Part shown: piece after piece, positions 1 through 9,938 of the stretch
How positions within the stretch are numbered: position 1 is the stretch's first letter
Layout of the letters: each line of letters opens with the position of its first letter
Assembly (NCBI RefSeq): GCF_004363805.1
Contig: NZ_SNZP01000013.1
Coordinates: 1-64,000, forward strand
Source of the DNA: Paludibacterium purpuratum
GTDB lineage: Bacteria > Pseudomonadota > Gammaproteobacteria > Burkholderiales > Chromobacteriaceae
Reading direction: 5' to 3'
Length of the DNA stretch: 64,000 nucleotides
Program-made: the position numbers and the translations under genes
The notes under the pieces: model-generated
Told to the model about the DNA's origin: nothing
Seen by the model: the letters and a program-made list of their open reading frames with translations, nothing else
The model's database searches: none

Positions 1-50
1 CCGATGATAGTGCGGCATTCGCCGTGTGAAAGTAGGACACTGCCAGACGC
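1..50 (+). rRNA. rrf: 5S ribosomal RNA, 3' end (partial)
   Basis: The first 50 bases match the conserved 3' part of bacterial 5S rRNA: the segment CCGATGATAGTG, the AGTAGGACA loop region, and the closing TGCCAG arm. The gene begins upstream of the window, so only the last 40 per cent or so is seen. A strong terminator follows directly, which marks the end of an rRNA operon. The exact 3' end is uncertain by a few bases. Confidence 0.9.
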
Positions 51-58
51 CTCTTGAG

Positions 59-89
59 AAAAGCCCAGACCATTAGGTCTGGGCTTTTT
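59..89 (+). terminator. Intrinsic terminator of the rRNA operon
   Basis: A perfect 13-bp stem (59-71 with 76-88) closed by the loop ATTA is followed by a T run. It also begins with four A residues, so it can work on the opposite strand for the convergent gene ending at 110. Confidence 0.9.
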
Positions 90-109
90 GCTTTTGGCGT
101 TGATGGTGC

Positions 110-811
110 TTACTGCAGCGGTGGCGATGCGGGCGAGGTAGGTAGGATGTGAGTCACCTGGTCCGCCACGACTTGGCTCCAGCTGTCGAGCCAAGGCTGG
201 AAATCGTCCATCGACACGGGGTCGGCACCGTACTTGTCTTCCTGGCGTAAACCCAGGGAGCCTGCGACCAATTTGCCGGTCAGGCTGTCGTTCAGTACCC
301 CCATCGTGGAAATTTTGACGATGTAGGGCTCTTTCCCCGCGAGCCGGCGTGTCAGGTTGAAAACCATCTTGATCGGTAGCAGGTCGGTGGGATTAAGACT
401 GTCATGTTCTTGTTGTACGTGTGTGACGGCTAGACGCAGCACGAGAACGTCCTCGCCTGGCTCGTCGACGACTGTCAGTCCTCGTTTTTGCAGTGCCTGA
501 CGCATCGTCTGCAAGAACATCTGTTCGGGCCGACTCTCCTTCTCTCCTACCAGGGCCTGCCATTGCTTGTGTGTATCCTCGGTGACGACCACGAGTGGCG
601 CGATCATGACTCGGCTGTATTTGGCGAGAACGACATCGTGATTGATGTAGTAGTAGCGCTCCGGGTGCGCTTTGTCCTGCTGTAAGACCGATTTGTCCAT
701 GGTGAGTAACGCATCGGGATTAATGACCGGGAGGGCGGGCTCGACGGCCAATGCGGCGCCGCAGAACAGCAGCAGCGCGGAGGCCGCGGCAAATCGCGTA
801 TTGATAGGCAT
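110..811 (-). CDS. Exported DUF3313-type protein of unknown function
   Basis: 233 residues. The start at 811 is preferred over the longer frame (to 883) because a GAGGAA ribosome site lies just upstream and the protein then opens with a clean signal peptide (MPINTRF, hydrophobic core, cleavage likely after GAALA). There is no lipobox cysteine. The mature part has the look of the DUF3313 family: a short strand 'YSRVMIAPLVV' near residue 65, a segment on late paired strands 'DVLVLRLAVTHV', and a final amphipathic region near 200. Function is unknown; the family is periplasmic or outer-membrane associated. It is the last gene of a leftward group behind the FapA-like gene, separated by 91 bases, and converges on the rRNA operon. 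Confidence 0.65.
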   Translation of the reverse strand: MPINTRFAAASALLLFCGAALAVEPALPVINPDALLTMDKSVLQQDKAHPERYYYINHDVVLAKYSRVMIAPLVVVTEDTHKQWQALVGEKESRPEQMFLQTMRQALQKRGLTVVDEPGEDVLVLRLAVTHVQQEHDSLNPTDLLPIKMVFNLTRRLAGKEPYIVKISTMGVLNDSLTGKLVAGSLGLRQEDKYGADPVSMDDFQPWLDSWSQVVADQVTHILPTSPASPPLQ

Positions 812-902
812 CGGGGTTCCTCGAAATGATAATGGTATATAGTGTCTACGAAAAGACATTATAGGAAATGTGCTGACTGACATCCTGATGGAGATTTGTG
901 TG

Positions 903-2834
903 TCAGGCTGGCCGCCAGATGAATGGCTCGCCGCTGACGCTCAGACGATCGTCTGGCAGGCCGGGGTCGCCCAATAGCTGGCGCAGATCGCGCGTCGACA
1001 ACTCGAATAGTATGCCGACACTGGCGCGCAGTTTGCGCAAGTGGACTTCGCCCGCCGATTGATCAATCTGGCAGGACACCGTATTCATGGCTTGCGTGCT
1101 TTGTTGGCGTAGCACGGAGGCACGGTGCACGAGTTGGTTTTGCTCCGCGATCAATACTTGAATCTGCTGATTGATGTTCGTCGCAGAGGCCAAGGTTGGT
1201 GTAATCCGCTGCTTTACTTTGACGAGATTGTCTTTCTGCGCGTCGTTCAGTGTCAGTTCTTTGCGCTGGATCTTGCCAGCGACAATGAGGTAATTGCGCA
1301 CGTCCGCATCTGCGATCAGGGCGTCGTACTGGGTTCGCAATGCGGCGATATCGCTGGTGATTTCCGTGCTACGCAAGCGCATCTCCGCGATGCGAGCGCT
1401 CGCGCTGGCGAGATCCGGGAGGACGATCGACAGCATAGTCGGCGTGTTGCGCCGGCTGCCGACGTGGCCAATACGAATTTGCGTCGCGCCGATCATGCAG
1501 CTAAGCGCACTATTGATCGAGATCGACTCGGCCAGAATGCAGCAATTGGCTGCGATGTCGATTTCGACGGCCTGGCCGACAATGACAGCATTCTCCGCAC
1601 GGGAGAGGACGATGCGGCCTTTTTTGGCAATCACGGTGGCGTTGCTGGTCAAGCCGGCGATATGGATGTCGCCATCGATATTGCTGGCTGCGCCGCCGAC
1701 GAGATTTTGCTTGAGTTGGATCGTGCCGCCTTGCGATTCGACCTCGCCGAAGACGTCGGCCATCACCGTAATGTTCTTACCTTTGACGACCCGTTTTTCC
1801 TGAACCTCGCCATGTTCTTCGAAGTGCTCGCCCTTCAGTGCGATGTCGCCGGTCGTTCGCAGGCTGACGCCGGAGTAATTGATGATCTTTTCTGTGACGC
1901 TGATGCGATTGCTGGCGGCATCGACATTCAGGAAACCATCGATGTTCGCGACCAGGAACTCGTCTTTCGTTGTCTTGACGATGGCCGTACCGTCGCCGGC
2001 GAGTGGGGCGAGGTCGAAGTCCTCGGGGGGCGGCGGTAGCGTAGGGCGCGCCATCAGGCTGATACCGGGTTGGCCGGGCGTGCACGGGATTTTCTGCATC
2101 AGGCGTTCGCCTGCCTTGACCTGCGGAAAGCGATTGCCGAAGTGTCTTAGATCGATGGCGCCGTTGGGGAGCTTGAGCGGCGCGTCGTCGCGATGCAGCT
2201 TGCTGCCGATTTCTTGCAAGTCCGCATTCGTACCGGGCGTCGCCGGCAAGGCATGCGCGACGGCGATACGGGCAAATCGGCCATCGGCGATGGCGCTGCG
2301 TACGGCCGCTTCATCGATGCCGAAGCGGATGCCCTTGAGCCACATGGCGGCGACGAACTCATCGAAATTCAGTGTCGTTTTGACCTGTACCACTTTCTCT
2401 TCGAGGCCGATCGCGTTCTCTGTGCCATCTTCCAATTTTTCGTAGATCGGCACCGAGATGGTTTTTTCCATCATCACCGGTTCGAACAGGTATTCGGCAC
2501 TCTCATCGGCCAGAAACGGATTGCGGTACAACGCCGAGCGTTCAGGCGGAAAGAGTTGGATTGAGCCCGCGAAGCGCACCACCCCGATTTTTTGCAAACT
2601 TACGCTGGCCCGGGTGGCTAATATTTCAGGGGCATAGCGACTGATCAGCTCGAGGAAGGCGGGGTAGTCGATTTCGTTTAGGTAATAGCCTGCCGTCACC
2701 ACTCGTTCGATAAAGTCGCAGAACTGAGTGGAAGAATCTAGCGTAGACAAATCGACATGGACGCCTTGCCCATCCATTTTAATGAAATGAGCATCACCAA
2801 AATGTTTGAAGAATGGCGGGTGATTTGTCTTCAT
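903..2834 (-). CDS. FapA-like DUF342 protein
   Basis: 643 residues. The middle (about residues 240-460) is a glycine- and valine-rich run of short strands (for example 'GDIALKGEHFEEHGEV', 'GDIHIAGLTSNATV') typical of the FapA/DUF342 beta-helix, preceded by an N-terminal domain and followed by a long charged helix (about 475-610) likely to form a coiled coil. The family includes the flagellar assembly protein A of Vibrio and Bacillus homologues of unknown role. No flagellar gene is nearby, so a flagellar role cannot be claimed from context. The ATG at 2834 begins MKTNHPP. It has no signal peptide, so it is probably cytoplasmic. Confidence 0.75.
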   Translation of the reverse strand: MKTNHPPFFKHFGDAHFIKMDGQGVHVDLSTLDSSTQFCDFIERVVTAGYYLNEIDYPAFLELISRYAPEILATRASVSLQKIGVVRFAGSIQLFPPERSALYRNPFLADESAEYLFEPVMMEKTISVPIYEKLEDGTENAIGLEEKVVQVKTTLNFDEFVAAMWLKGIRFGIDEAAVRSAIADGRFARIAVAHALPATPGTNADLQEIGSKLHRDDAPLKLPNGAIDLRHFGNRFPQVKAGERLMQKIPCTPGQPGISLMARPTLPPPPEDFDLAPLAGDGTAIVKTTKDEFLVANIDGFLNVDAASNRISVTEKIINYSGVSLRTTGDIALKGEHFEEHGEVQEKRVVKGKNITVMADVFGEVESQGGTIQLKQNLVGGAASNIDGDIHIAGLTSNATVIAKKGRIVLSRAENAVIVGQAVEIDIAANCCILAESISINSALSCMIGATQIRIGHVGSRRNTPTMLSIVLPDLASASARIAEMRLRSTEITSDIAALRTQYDALIADADVRNYLIVAGKIQRKELTLNDAQKDNLVKVKQRITPTLASATNINQQIQVLIAEQNQLVHRASVLRQQSTQAMNTVSCQIDQSAGEVHLRKLRASVGILFELSTRDLRQLLGDPGLPDDRLSVSGEPFIWRPA

Positions 2835-2862
2835 CGCTACGCTGCCTGAATGACCATGGGTT

Positions 2863-2921
2863 ATGACAAAAGAAAGTCGGATTATGCCTCATCCCAATGC
2901 TTAAGCATTGCCTTTTGTCAT
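2863..2921. repeat. Nested inverted repeats upstream of the FapA-like gene
   Basis: The outer arms ATGACAAAAG (2863-2872) and CTTTTGTCAT (2912-2921) are perfect complements. Inside lies a 14-bp perfect palindrome AATGCTTAAGCATT (2896-2909). The unit sits in the 117-base gap between pssA and the FapA-like gene and could be a terminator-type structure or an operator. Confidence 0.5.
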
Positions 2922-2951
2922 GAAATTTCAAGCAGTCGCGTAGCGCGCGAT

Positions 2952-4298
2952 TTAAAGAATGCGATAAAGCAGGCGATCGATCCGTACCCGGCTTAGGCGG
3001 GTGAGCAGTTTGCGCACGCTTTCGGGGTACTGACGCACTGTCTCCAATTCGCGGTGTTGCAGGATCGGGCGGGTGTGGCGGTGGATGTTGTCGAGTTCCC
3101 GCCGCTTCTGCGCGACGAGTTCGCCTTGTGGGTCGTGGATCAGCAGAGCGTTTTCCAAATCCAGGCTGAAGGCACGCGGATTGAGATTGTTGCCGGTGAT
3201 CAGATGGAAGCGTTCATCGACCCAGATCCCCTTCAGGTGGTAGCTGTTACCGCCGTCTTGCCATAGGTGAAGCTTCAATTGCTGACGCAGCAGTGCGGAA
3301 CGGTGACGCTTGGCAAAGCGGCGCAGATTGACTTCGTACAGGTATGGCAGTGCCCCGATGACCTTGAATGACTCTTGTGGCGGGATAAAGAAATCGTTGG
3401 CGGTCTTGTCGCCGACGATGATGTCGACTTTGACGCCGCGTAGGATCAGGCGGTTGATTTCGCGCGTTACCGCCTTGGGGAAATTGAAATAGGGGGTGCA
3501 GATGATGACCTGCTCGCGTGCGGTAGCCAGCAGTTCCAATAGGTGGCGGTTGAGCTGGTTGTTGCGTCCGATACCGACGAGCGGTGTCACCGCCAGACCA
3601 AAGTGGTGCGTCGCGGCGTGAGACAAATCATAGCGGCTGAGTGTCAATTGCTTGCGCAGCAGGCGGATTTCGCGTCGCAGCGATCGGGTCGGAGGGCAAT
3701 CGGACTGATCTAGCCGGTGCACGGCCGGGGAGGACAGCAGACATTGCCGGAGCAAGTTCACCATGGCATCGGCCAATTCGCGGCTGTGCAGCAGGTGGTA
3801 GCGGTCATGGCGATACTTGTCGTGCCGCTGCAGGTAGACATCGTTCAAGCTGGCACCGCTATACAGTACCGTATCGTCAAGCACAAACCCCTTGAGGTGC
3901 AGTACGCCGAACAGTTCCCGCGTTTGCACCGGCACACCGTAGACCGGAATGGCACCGGCGGGGTCGGCCTCGCTACAGGCGCGATACCAGCCGGCATTGC
4001 CGGCTTGCTTCGCGGCGCCGATCAGCCCGCGCTCTGCGCGATGCCTGTCGACCAATACCCGGATGTCCAGCTGAGGATTGGCCTGTCTGGCCGCCTTCAG
4101 CGCGGCCATGATCTCGCGTCCGGCATCGTCCTCCTGCAAATAAAGTGCCGTCAGATAGATGCGCTGCCGGGCTGTTGCAATCAATTGCAATAGCGTGTGG
4201 CGAAAGTCGGCGGCGCTAGTCAGCGTTTGAACCGATTCGGCGGACAGGGGAAAGCGCGGAAGTTGCTCCAGGGACGGGCGAGGGTAGAGAAGCGCCAT
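2952..4298 (-). CDS. pssA: CDP-diacylglycerol--serine O-phosphatidyltransferase (PLD type)
   Basis: 448 residues. It joins CDP-diacylglycerol and serine to form phosphatidylserine and CMP, the first step towards phosphatidylethanolamine. It belongs to the phospholipase D-like class known from E. coli PssA (451 residues) and aligns end to end with it from memory: two HxKx4D motifs (HLKGFVLD near 138, HLKGIWVD near 355), the segment 'LYSGASLNDVYL', 'VGDKTANDF' and the basic end 'IDRLLYRIL'. Such enzymes are soluble but bind membrane. The ATG at 4298 is chosen; the frame also opens at a TTG at 4322 without a visible ribosome site. It lies downstream of the FAD oxidoreductase in the same direction. 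Confidence 0.93.
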   Translation of the reverse strand: MALLYPRPSLEQLPRFPLSAESVQTLTSAADFRHTLLQLIATARQRIYLTALYLQEDDAGREIMAALKAARQANPQLDIRVLVDRHRAERGLIGAAKQAGNAGWYRACSEADPAGAIPVYGVPVQTRELFGVLHLKGFVLDDTVLYSGASLNDVYLQRHDKYRHDRYHLLHSRELADAMVNLLRQCLLSSPAVHRLDQSDCPPTRSLRREIRLLRKQLTLSRYDLSHAATHHFGLAVTPLVGIGRNNQLNRHLLELLATAREQVIICTPYFNFPKAVTREINRLILRGVKVDIIVGDKTANDFFIPPQESFKVIGALPYLYEVNLRRFAKRHRSALLRQQLKLHLWQDGGNSYHLKGIWVDERFHLITGNNLNPRAFSLDLENALLIHDPQGELVAQKRRELDNIHRHTRPILQHRELETVRQYPESVRKLLTRLSRVRIDRLLYRIL

Positions 4299-4374
4299 GT
4301 GATATCGATTGCCAGCGTTCAAGCAGAGCGAACTATGTTAACACTTCTTGCCTGCGCTGTGGCGCCTCAAATCG

Positions 4375-5694
4375 TCAAAGCCCGAGCCGGTCGCGCAGGC
4401 GGTAGAACGTCACACCGAGTCGGATCAGCGCATCGTCCGCCCGCCCCGCGAACGGGATCGTCGGCGCGCGTAGGCCTGCTAGCAGATCGAAGCCGGCATT
4501 ATCCTCTTCGATGGCGCGCGCCATCAGTTGGCCGGCGATGCCGGTCAGCGCCACGCCGTGGCCGGCGAAGCCCTGGGCATACAGGATGCGCTGGCCCAGA
4601 CGCCCGAATTGCGGCACTTTGTTGAGTCCCATGTCGATGTAGCCGCCCCAGCTGTAGTCGATGGCGACCTCTCCGAGTTCGGGAAAGATGCGCGCCATTT
4701 CCGCCCTGCGTTCGGCGCGGATGCCGGCCTGGTCGGCTTGCGGTCGTTTCAGCCTACCGCCGAACAATAGTCGACCATCGGATGAAAGGCGGAAGTAGTT
4801 GAGTACATGGCGGCTGTCGCAAACGGCGGCTTCGCGCGGCAAAAGGCGACTGCGCAGTTCGGCGGGCAGCGGCGCGGTGGCCACGATGTGCGAAGCCACT
4901 GGTAGAAAGCGTCGGGCCAAACCGGGCTTCAGCGCGCCGATGTCCACATTGCAGGCCAAGATCAGCCGGTCGGCGCGTATCGTGCCGCCGCCGGCGGTGT
5001 GCACGATGACGCCGCGGGTGTCCTCGTCGATCCGGCTCACGCGGGTGCGTTCGAAGAGTTGCGCGCCTTGCGCGACCGCGGCGCGTGCCAAGCCCAGGGT
5101 ATAGCGAAGTGGGTGCAGGTGGCCGCAGCCGCTGTCGTGGAGGCCGCCGATATAGGCCGGCGAGTCGATCTCCTCGCGTAAATCGGCACCGGTCAGCAAC
5201 GTTGTGCGCGGGTAACCCTGACCATGTAGTGCTTGTCGCCAATCGGCCAGCGCACGTAGCTGACGCGCGTTTTCTGCAACCGTGACGTAGCCCCAGTGCA
5301 GATCGCAATCGATATTGTGGCGCTCGACACGTTCTTTGAGCGCCGCCACGCCCGCCAGCGACAACGCCCAGCATAAGCGGGCGCCGTCGTCGCCGAGTTG
5401 GCGCGCCAGCCGTGTCTGCGGGCAGGCGAAGCCGTGCAGTACCTGGCCGCCATTGCGGCCGGAGGCGCCGAACCCTACCAGCGCGCCCTCCAGTACCACG
5501 GCGCGGATACCGTTTTCCGCCAGCGTCAGCGCGGTGGTTAGCCCGGTTAGCCCCGCGCCGACGATACAGACGTCGGTCTCAAGCACTTGCTGTTCCAACG
5601 CGGGGAAGACGGGTAGGTCGTCGAGGCTGTCGGCGTACCAGGAATCGGCATGGCGACCCTGGAAAGTGTCGAGGTGCGGGGCGGTATGCCGCAT
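4375..5694 (-). CDS. FAD-dependent amine/amino-acid oxidoreductase (DAO family, PuuB-like)
   Basis: 439 residues. The N-terminal dinucleotide fold shows GxGxxG in 'CIVGAGLTGLTTAL' near residue 43, followed by the 'GFGASGRNGGQ' motif typical of gamma-glutamylputrescine oxidases and related DAO-family enzymes. The C-terminal part has 'YAQGFAGHGVALTGIAG', which closes the FAD site. Such enzymes oxidise a secondary or primary amine on an amino acid or polyamine derivative with oxygen. The substrate cannot be told here: no other putrescine genes adjoin. The ATG at 5694 is used; a TTG at 5754 could give 20 more residues with poor support. Confidence 0.8.
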   Translation of the reverse strand: MRHTAPHLDTFQGRHADSWYADSLDDLPVFPALEQQVLETDVCIVGAGLTGLTTALTLAENGIRAVVLEGALVGFGASGRNGGQVLHGFACPQTRLARQLGDDGARLCWALSLAGVAALKERVERHNIDCDLHWGYVTVAENARQLRALADWRQALHGQGYPRTTLLTGADLREEIDSPAYIGGLHDSGCGHLHPLRYTLGLARAAVAQGAQLFERTRVSRIDEDTRGVIVHTAGGGTIRADRLILACNVDIGALKPGLARRFLPVASHIVATAPLPAELRSRLLPREAAVCDSRHVLNYFRLSSDGRLLFGGRLKRPQADQAGIRAERRAEMARIFPELGEVAIDYSWGGYIDMGLNKVPQFGRLGQRILYAQGFAGHGVALTGIAGQLMARAIEEDNAGFDLLAGLRAPTIPFAGRADDALIRLGVTFYRLRDRLGL

Positions 5695-5875
5695 GGGAAT
5701 TCCGATCGGAAAAGGCGGTTCCCCATCTTCGCGGCGGCCTACTCTAGAAGTCAATAGCCTGACGGCGGAAGCCGTTTATTCCTACTTTGCTATCGCCGTA
5801 CGCCGAATCACGCGTGGCATGGATGGGCGAAATGTGCAAAAATTCAGCCAACTTGACGAATTGTAGGTTTTTTTC

Positions 5876-6412
5876 ATGCTGGACCGGGACGGATACCGCC
5901 CCAATGTCGGAATTGTCATCGTCAATGCCCGTAACGAGGTCTTCTGGGGCAAGCGTGTGCGCGAGCACTCTTGGCAGTTCCCGCAGGGGGGCATCAAACC
6001 TGGCGAAAGCCCGGAGGCCGCGATGTATCGCGAACTCTTGGAGGAGGTCGGGCTTTTGCCGCAACATGTGAAGATCCTTGGGCGAACCCGCGACTGGCTG
6101 CGTTATGAAGTGCCTTCCAACTGGGTGCGCCGCGAATGGCGCGGCAGTTACAAGGGGCAGAAGCAGATCTGGTTTCTGCTGCGCTTGGTTGGACGCGACT
6201 GCGATGTCTGTCTGCGCGCCACCAATCATCCGGAGTTCGACGGGTGGCGTTGGAGCCCGTATTGGGCACCGGTGGACGCCGTCATCGAGTTCAAGCGCGA
6301 TGTCTATGAACGCGCATTGCGCGAGCTGTCCCGCTTCATCAAGGGCGTGGAGAGTCGGGAAGATTTCCTGGCTCGTCACCCGCCCAGCGTGGTGCCTGGC
6401 GGGGAGCATTGA
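5876..6412 (+). CDS. rppH: RNA 5'-pyrophosphohydrolase
   Basis: 178 residues, the usual length for RppH. It removes pyrophosphate from 5'-triphosphorylated RNA and so starts RNase E-dependent decay. The start '[14 protein letters not shown]' is characteristic, and the Nudix box reads from [12 protein letters not shown] to REL-LEEVGL near residues 38-60. The C-terminal '[17 protein letters not shown]' is also typical of the family. The gene is followed by its own terminator before parE. The ribosome site is weak (GTAGG then a T run). Confidence 0.95.
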   Translation: MLDRDGYRPNVGIVIVNARNEVFWGKRVREHSWQFPQGGIKPGESPEAAMYRELLEEVGLLPQHVKILGRTRDWLRYEVPSNWVRREWRGSYKGQKQIWFLLRLVGRDCDVCLRATNHPEFDGWRWSPYWAPVDAVIEFKRDVYERALRELSRFIKGVESREDFLARHPPSVVPGGEH

Positions 6413-6434
6413 GCCTTTTGTTGATTTTGATGCG

Positions 6435-6463
6435 GCAGGCGTCCCAGGGCGCCTGCTTTTGTT
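6435..6463 (+). terminator. Terminator after rppH
   Basis: A 7-bp stem GCAGGCG/CGCCTGC (6435-6441 with 6450-6456) has an 8-base loop and is followed by TTTTGTTT. Confidence 0.75.
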
Positions 6464-6489
6464 TGATCGATCATTCGTAACCCACTGCC

Positions 6490-8454
<1,965 letters not shown>

Positions 8455-8493
8455 TGCCATATAATGCAGCCTGAATAAAATGACGAGCAAACC

Positions 8494-9549
8494 ATGACGC
8501 CACTGAAGAACGATCTCTTTTTGCGGGCTTTGCTGAAACAACCGGTCGAGCACACGCCGATTTGGATGATGCGCCAAGCCGGGCGCTATCTCCCCGAGTA
8601 CCGCGCCACCCGAGCCCGTGCCGGCAGTTTCCTGGCGCTGTGCAAGAATCCTGAGCTGGCCTGCGAGGTCACCCTGCAGCCTTTGGATCGTTTTCCACTC
8701 GATGCCGCGATCCTGTTCTCCGATATCCTGACCGTACCGGACGCCATGGGGTTGGGGCTGTATTTCGCCGAAGGCGAGGGGCCGAAGTTCGAGCGCCCGT
8801 TGCGCGACGAAACGGCGATCCGCCAACTGGCGGCGCCCGATCCCGAGGACGAGCTCGGCTATGTGATGGATGCCGTGCGCACTATCCGCCAGGCGCTGGA
8901 TGGCCGCGTGCCGCTGATCGGCTTCTCAGGTAGCCCGTTTACGCTGGCCTGCTACATGATCGAGGGCGGCGGCAGCGACGACTTCCGCCATACCAAGGCC
9001 ATGCTGTATTCGCGGCCCGATCTGCTGCATCGTATTCTGAGCGTCAACGCCGACGCGGTGACGGCCTATCTCAATGCGCAGATTCGCGCCGGTGCCCAGG
9101 CGGTGCAGATTTTCGATACCTGGGGCGGCGCGCTGACGCGTTCGGCCTACCTCGAATTTTCCCTACCCTACATGCAGCGTATCGTCGACGGGCTGATTCG
9201 CGAGCACGATGGCCGCCGCGTGCCTTGCATTCTGTTCACCAAAGGGGGCGGGCAGTGGCTGGAAGCCATGGCCGATGCCGGCGCCGATGCGCTCGGACTC
9301 GACTGGAGCACCGATATCGCCGACGCGCGGCGGCGGGTCGGCGAACGCGTGGCGTTACAGGGTAATCTTGACCCTTGCGTACTTTTTGCCGCGCCGGAGG
9401 CAATCGAGGCCGAAGTGGCAAAAATTCTCGCGAGCTTCGGCAGCGGCAACGGCCATGTCTTCAATCTGGGCCATGGCATTTCGCAGCATGTCGATCCGGC
9501 GCATGCCGCCGTGCTGGTCGATGCGGTGCATCGACTTTCCGCGCGTTGA
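8494..9549 (+). CDS. hemE: Uroporphyrinogen decarboxylase
   Basis: 351 residues. It removes the four acetate carboxyl groups of uroporphyrinogen III to give coproporphyrinogen III in haem synthesis. The signature '[16 protein letters not shown]' lies at about 22-37, and '[16 protein letters not shown]' near 144, 'FDTWGGALT' and the glycine-rich '[10 protein letters not shown]' near the end are family hallmarks. It stands 39 bases after parE. A GC-rich hairpin follows at 9600. Confidence 0.96.
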   Translation: MTPLKNDLFLRALLKQPVEHTPIWMMRQAGRYLPEYRATRARAGSFLALCKNPELACEVTLQPLDRFPLDAAILFSDILTVPDAMGLGLYFAEGEGPKFERPLRDETAIRQLAAPDPEDELGYVMDAVRTIRQALDGRVPLIGFSGSPFTLACYMIEGGGSDDFRHTKAMLYSRPDLLHRILSVNADAVTAYLNAQIRAGAQAVQIFDTWGGALTRSAYLEFSLPYMQRIVDGLIREHDGRRVPCILFTKGGGQWLEAMADAGADALGLDWSTDIADARRRVGERVALQGNLDPCVLFAAPEAIEAEVAKILASFGSGNGHVFNLGHGISQHVDPAHAAVLVDAVHRLSAR

Positions 9550-9599
9550 GTTTTTCTGATTTTCCGTTCATTCCCCGGCTATGGAGAGGATGAGCGATC

Positions 9600-9630
9600 G
9601 ATTCGGCTGCGGCACGGCCGCCGCCGAATC
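9600..9630 (+). terminator. Strong hairpin downstream of hemE
   Basis: A 14-bp stem with one mismatch and the loop ACG: GATTCGGC at 9600-9607 pairs with GCCGAATC at 9623-9630, and the inner GCGGC pairs with GCCGC. No T run follows, so it is either a factor-dependent end or an mRNA 3' stabiliser. Confidence 0.5.
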
Positions 9631-9682
9631 GGACCGCTTCAACAATCGAGATTGACATTCTGCCTGTCTGTTGTTCCACGAG

Positions 9683-9691
9683 TTATGCACA
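9683..9691 (+). promoter_or_regulatory. DnaA-box-like site TTATGCACA
   Basis: The sequence fits the DnaA consensus TTATNCACA exactly. It is the first of three such sites upstream of priA. Confidence 0.5.
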
Positions 9692-9848
9692 CGAACTAGT
9701 CGTTTGGCGGGTGCTTGTCAAGAGTTTGGCGGTGGTGTTTTTTGTCGTTCGTAACTCATTGAAATAAAAAGGCTTTCACGATTGCTTAATTTTTGTGCAA
9801 TCTAATGGTAGCCGGCTATTCCTTCGAATTTGAGCATTGGCCAGGGGG

Positions 9849-9869
9849 TTATGCACAAAGTTATCCACA
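9849..9869 (+). promoter_or_regulatory. Two tandem DnaA-box-like sites upstream of priA
   Basis: TTATGCACA (9849-9857) and TTATCCACA (9861-9869) stand 3 bases apart in the same direction. The second is the highest-affinity E. coli R1/R4 sequence. They lie 70-90 bases before the priA start. Confidence 0.55.
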
Positions 9870-9938
9870 GCGGCTGTGCACAGGAAAGGCAAAGCCTTGT
9901 CTGATCTTGATTTGCGCCTGGAAGAGGGTGTTTCGCCG

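Larger units (their letters stand above)
9550..9938. other. 389-base gene-free region between hemE and priA with DnaA-box-like sites
   Basis: I see no credible gene. The region holds a long hairpin (9600-9630), an AT-richer stretch (about 9728-9815) and three sequences that match the strict DnaA-box pattern TTATNCACA, all on the plus strand. The priA frame is open upstream to 9837, but the ribosome site supports a start at 9939. Confidence 0.7.

Noticed and set aside
1125-2039. 304-codon frame on the plus strand opposite the FapA-like gene
   Set aside because: Low-complexity Asp/Arg-rich product with no family; antisense shadow of a clear gene.
9683-9869. Chromosomal replication origin (oriC)
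   Set aside because: DnaA-box-like sites are present, but there is no dnaA, dnaN, rpmH or gyrB nearby and only three boxes, so I report only a site cluster.
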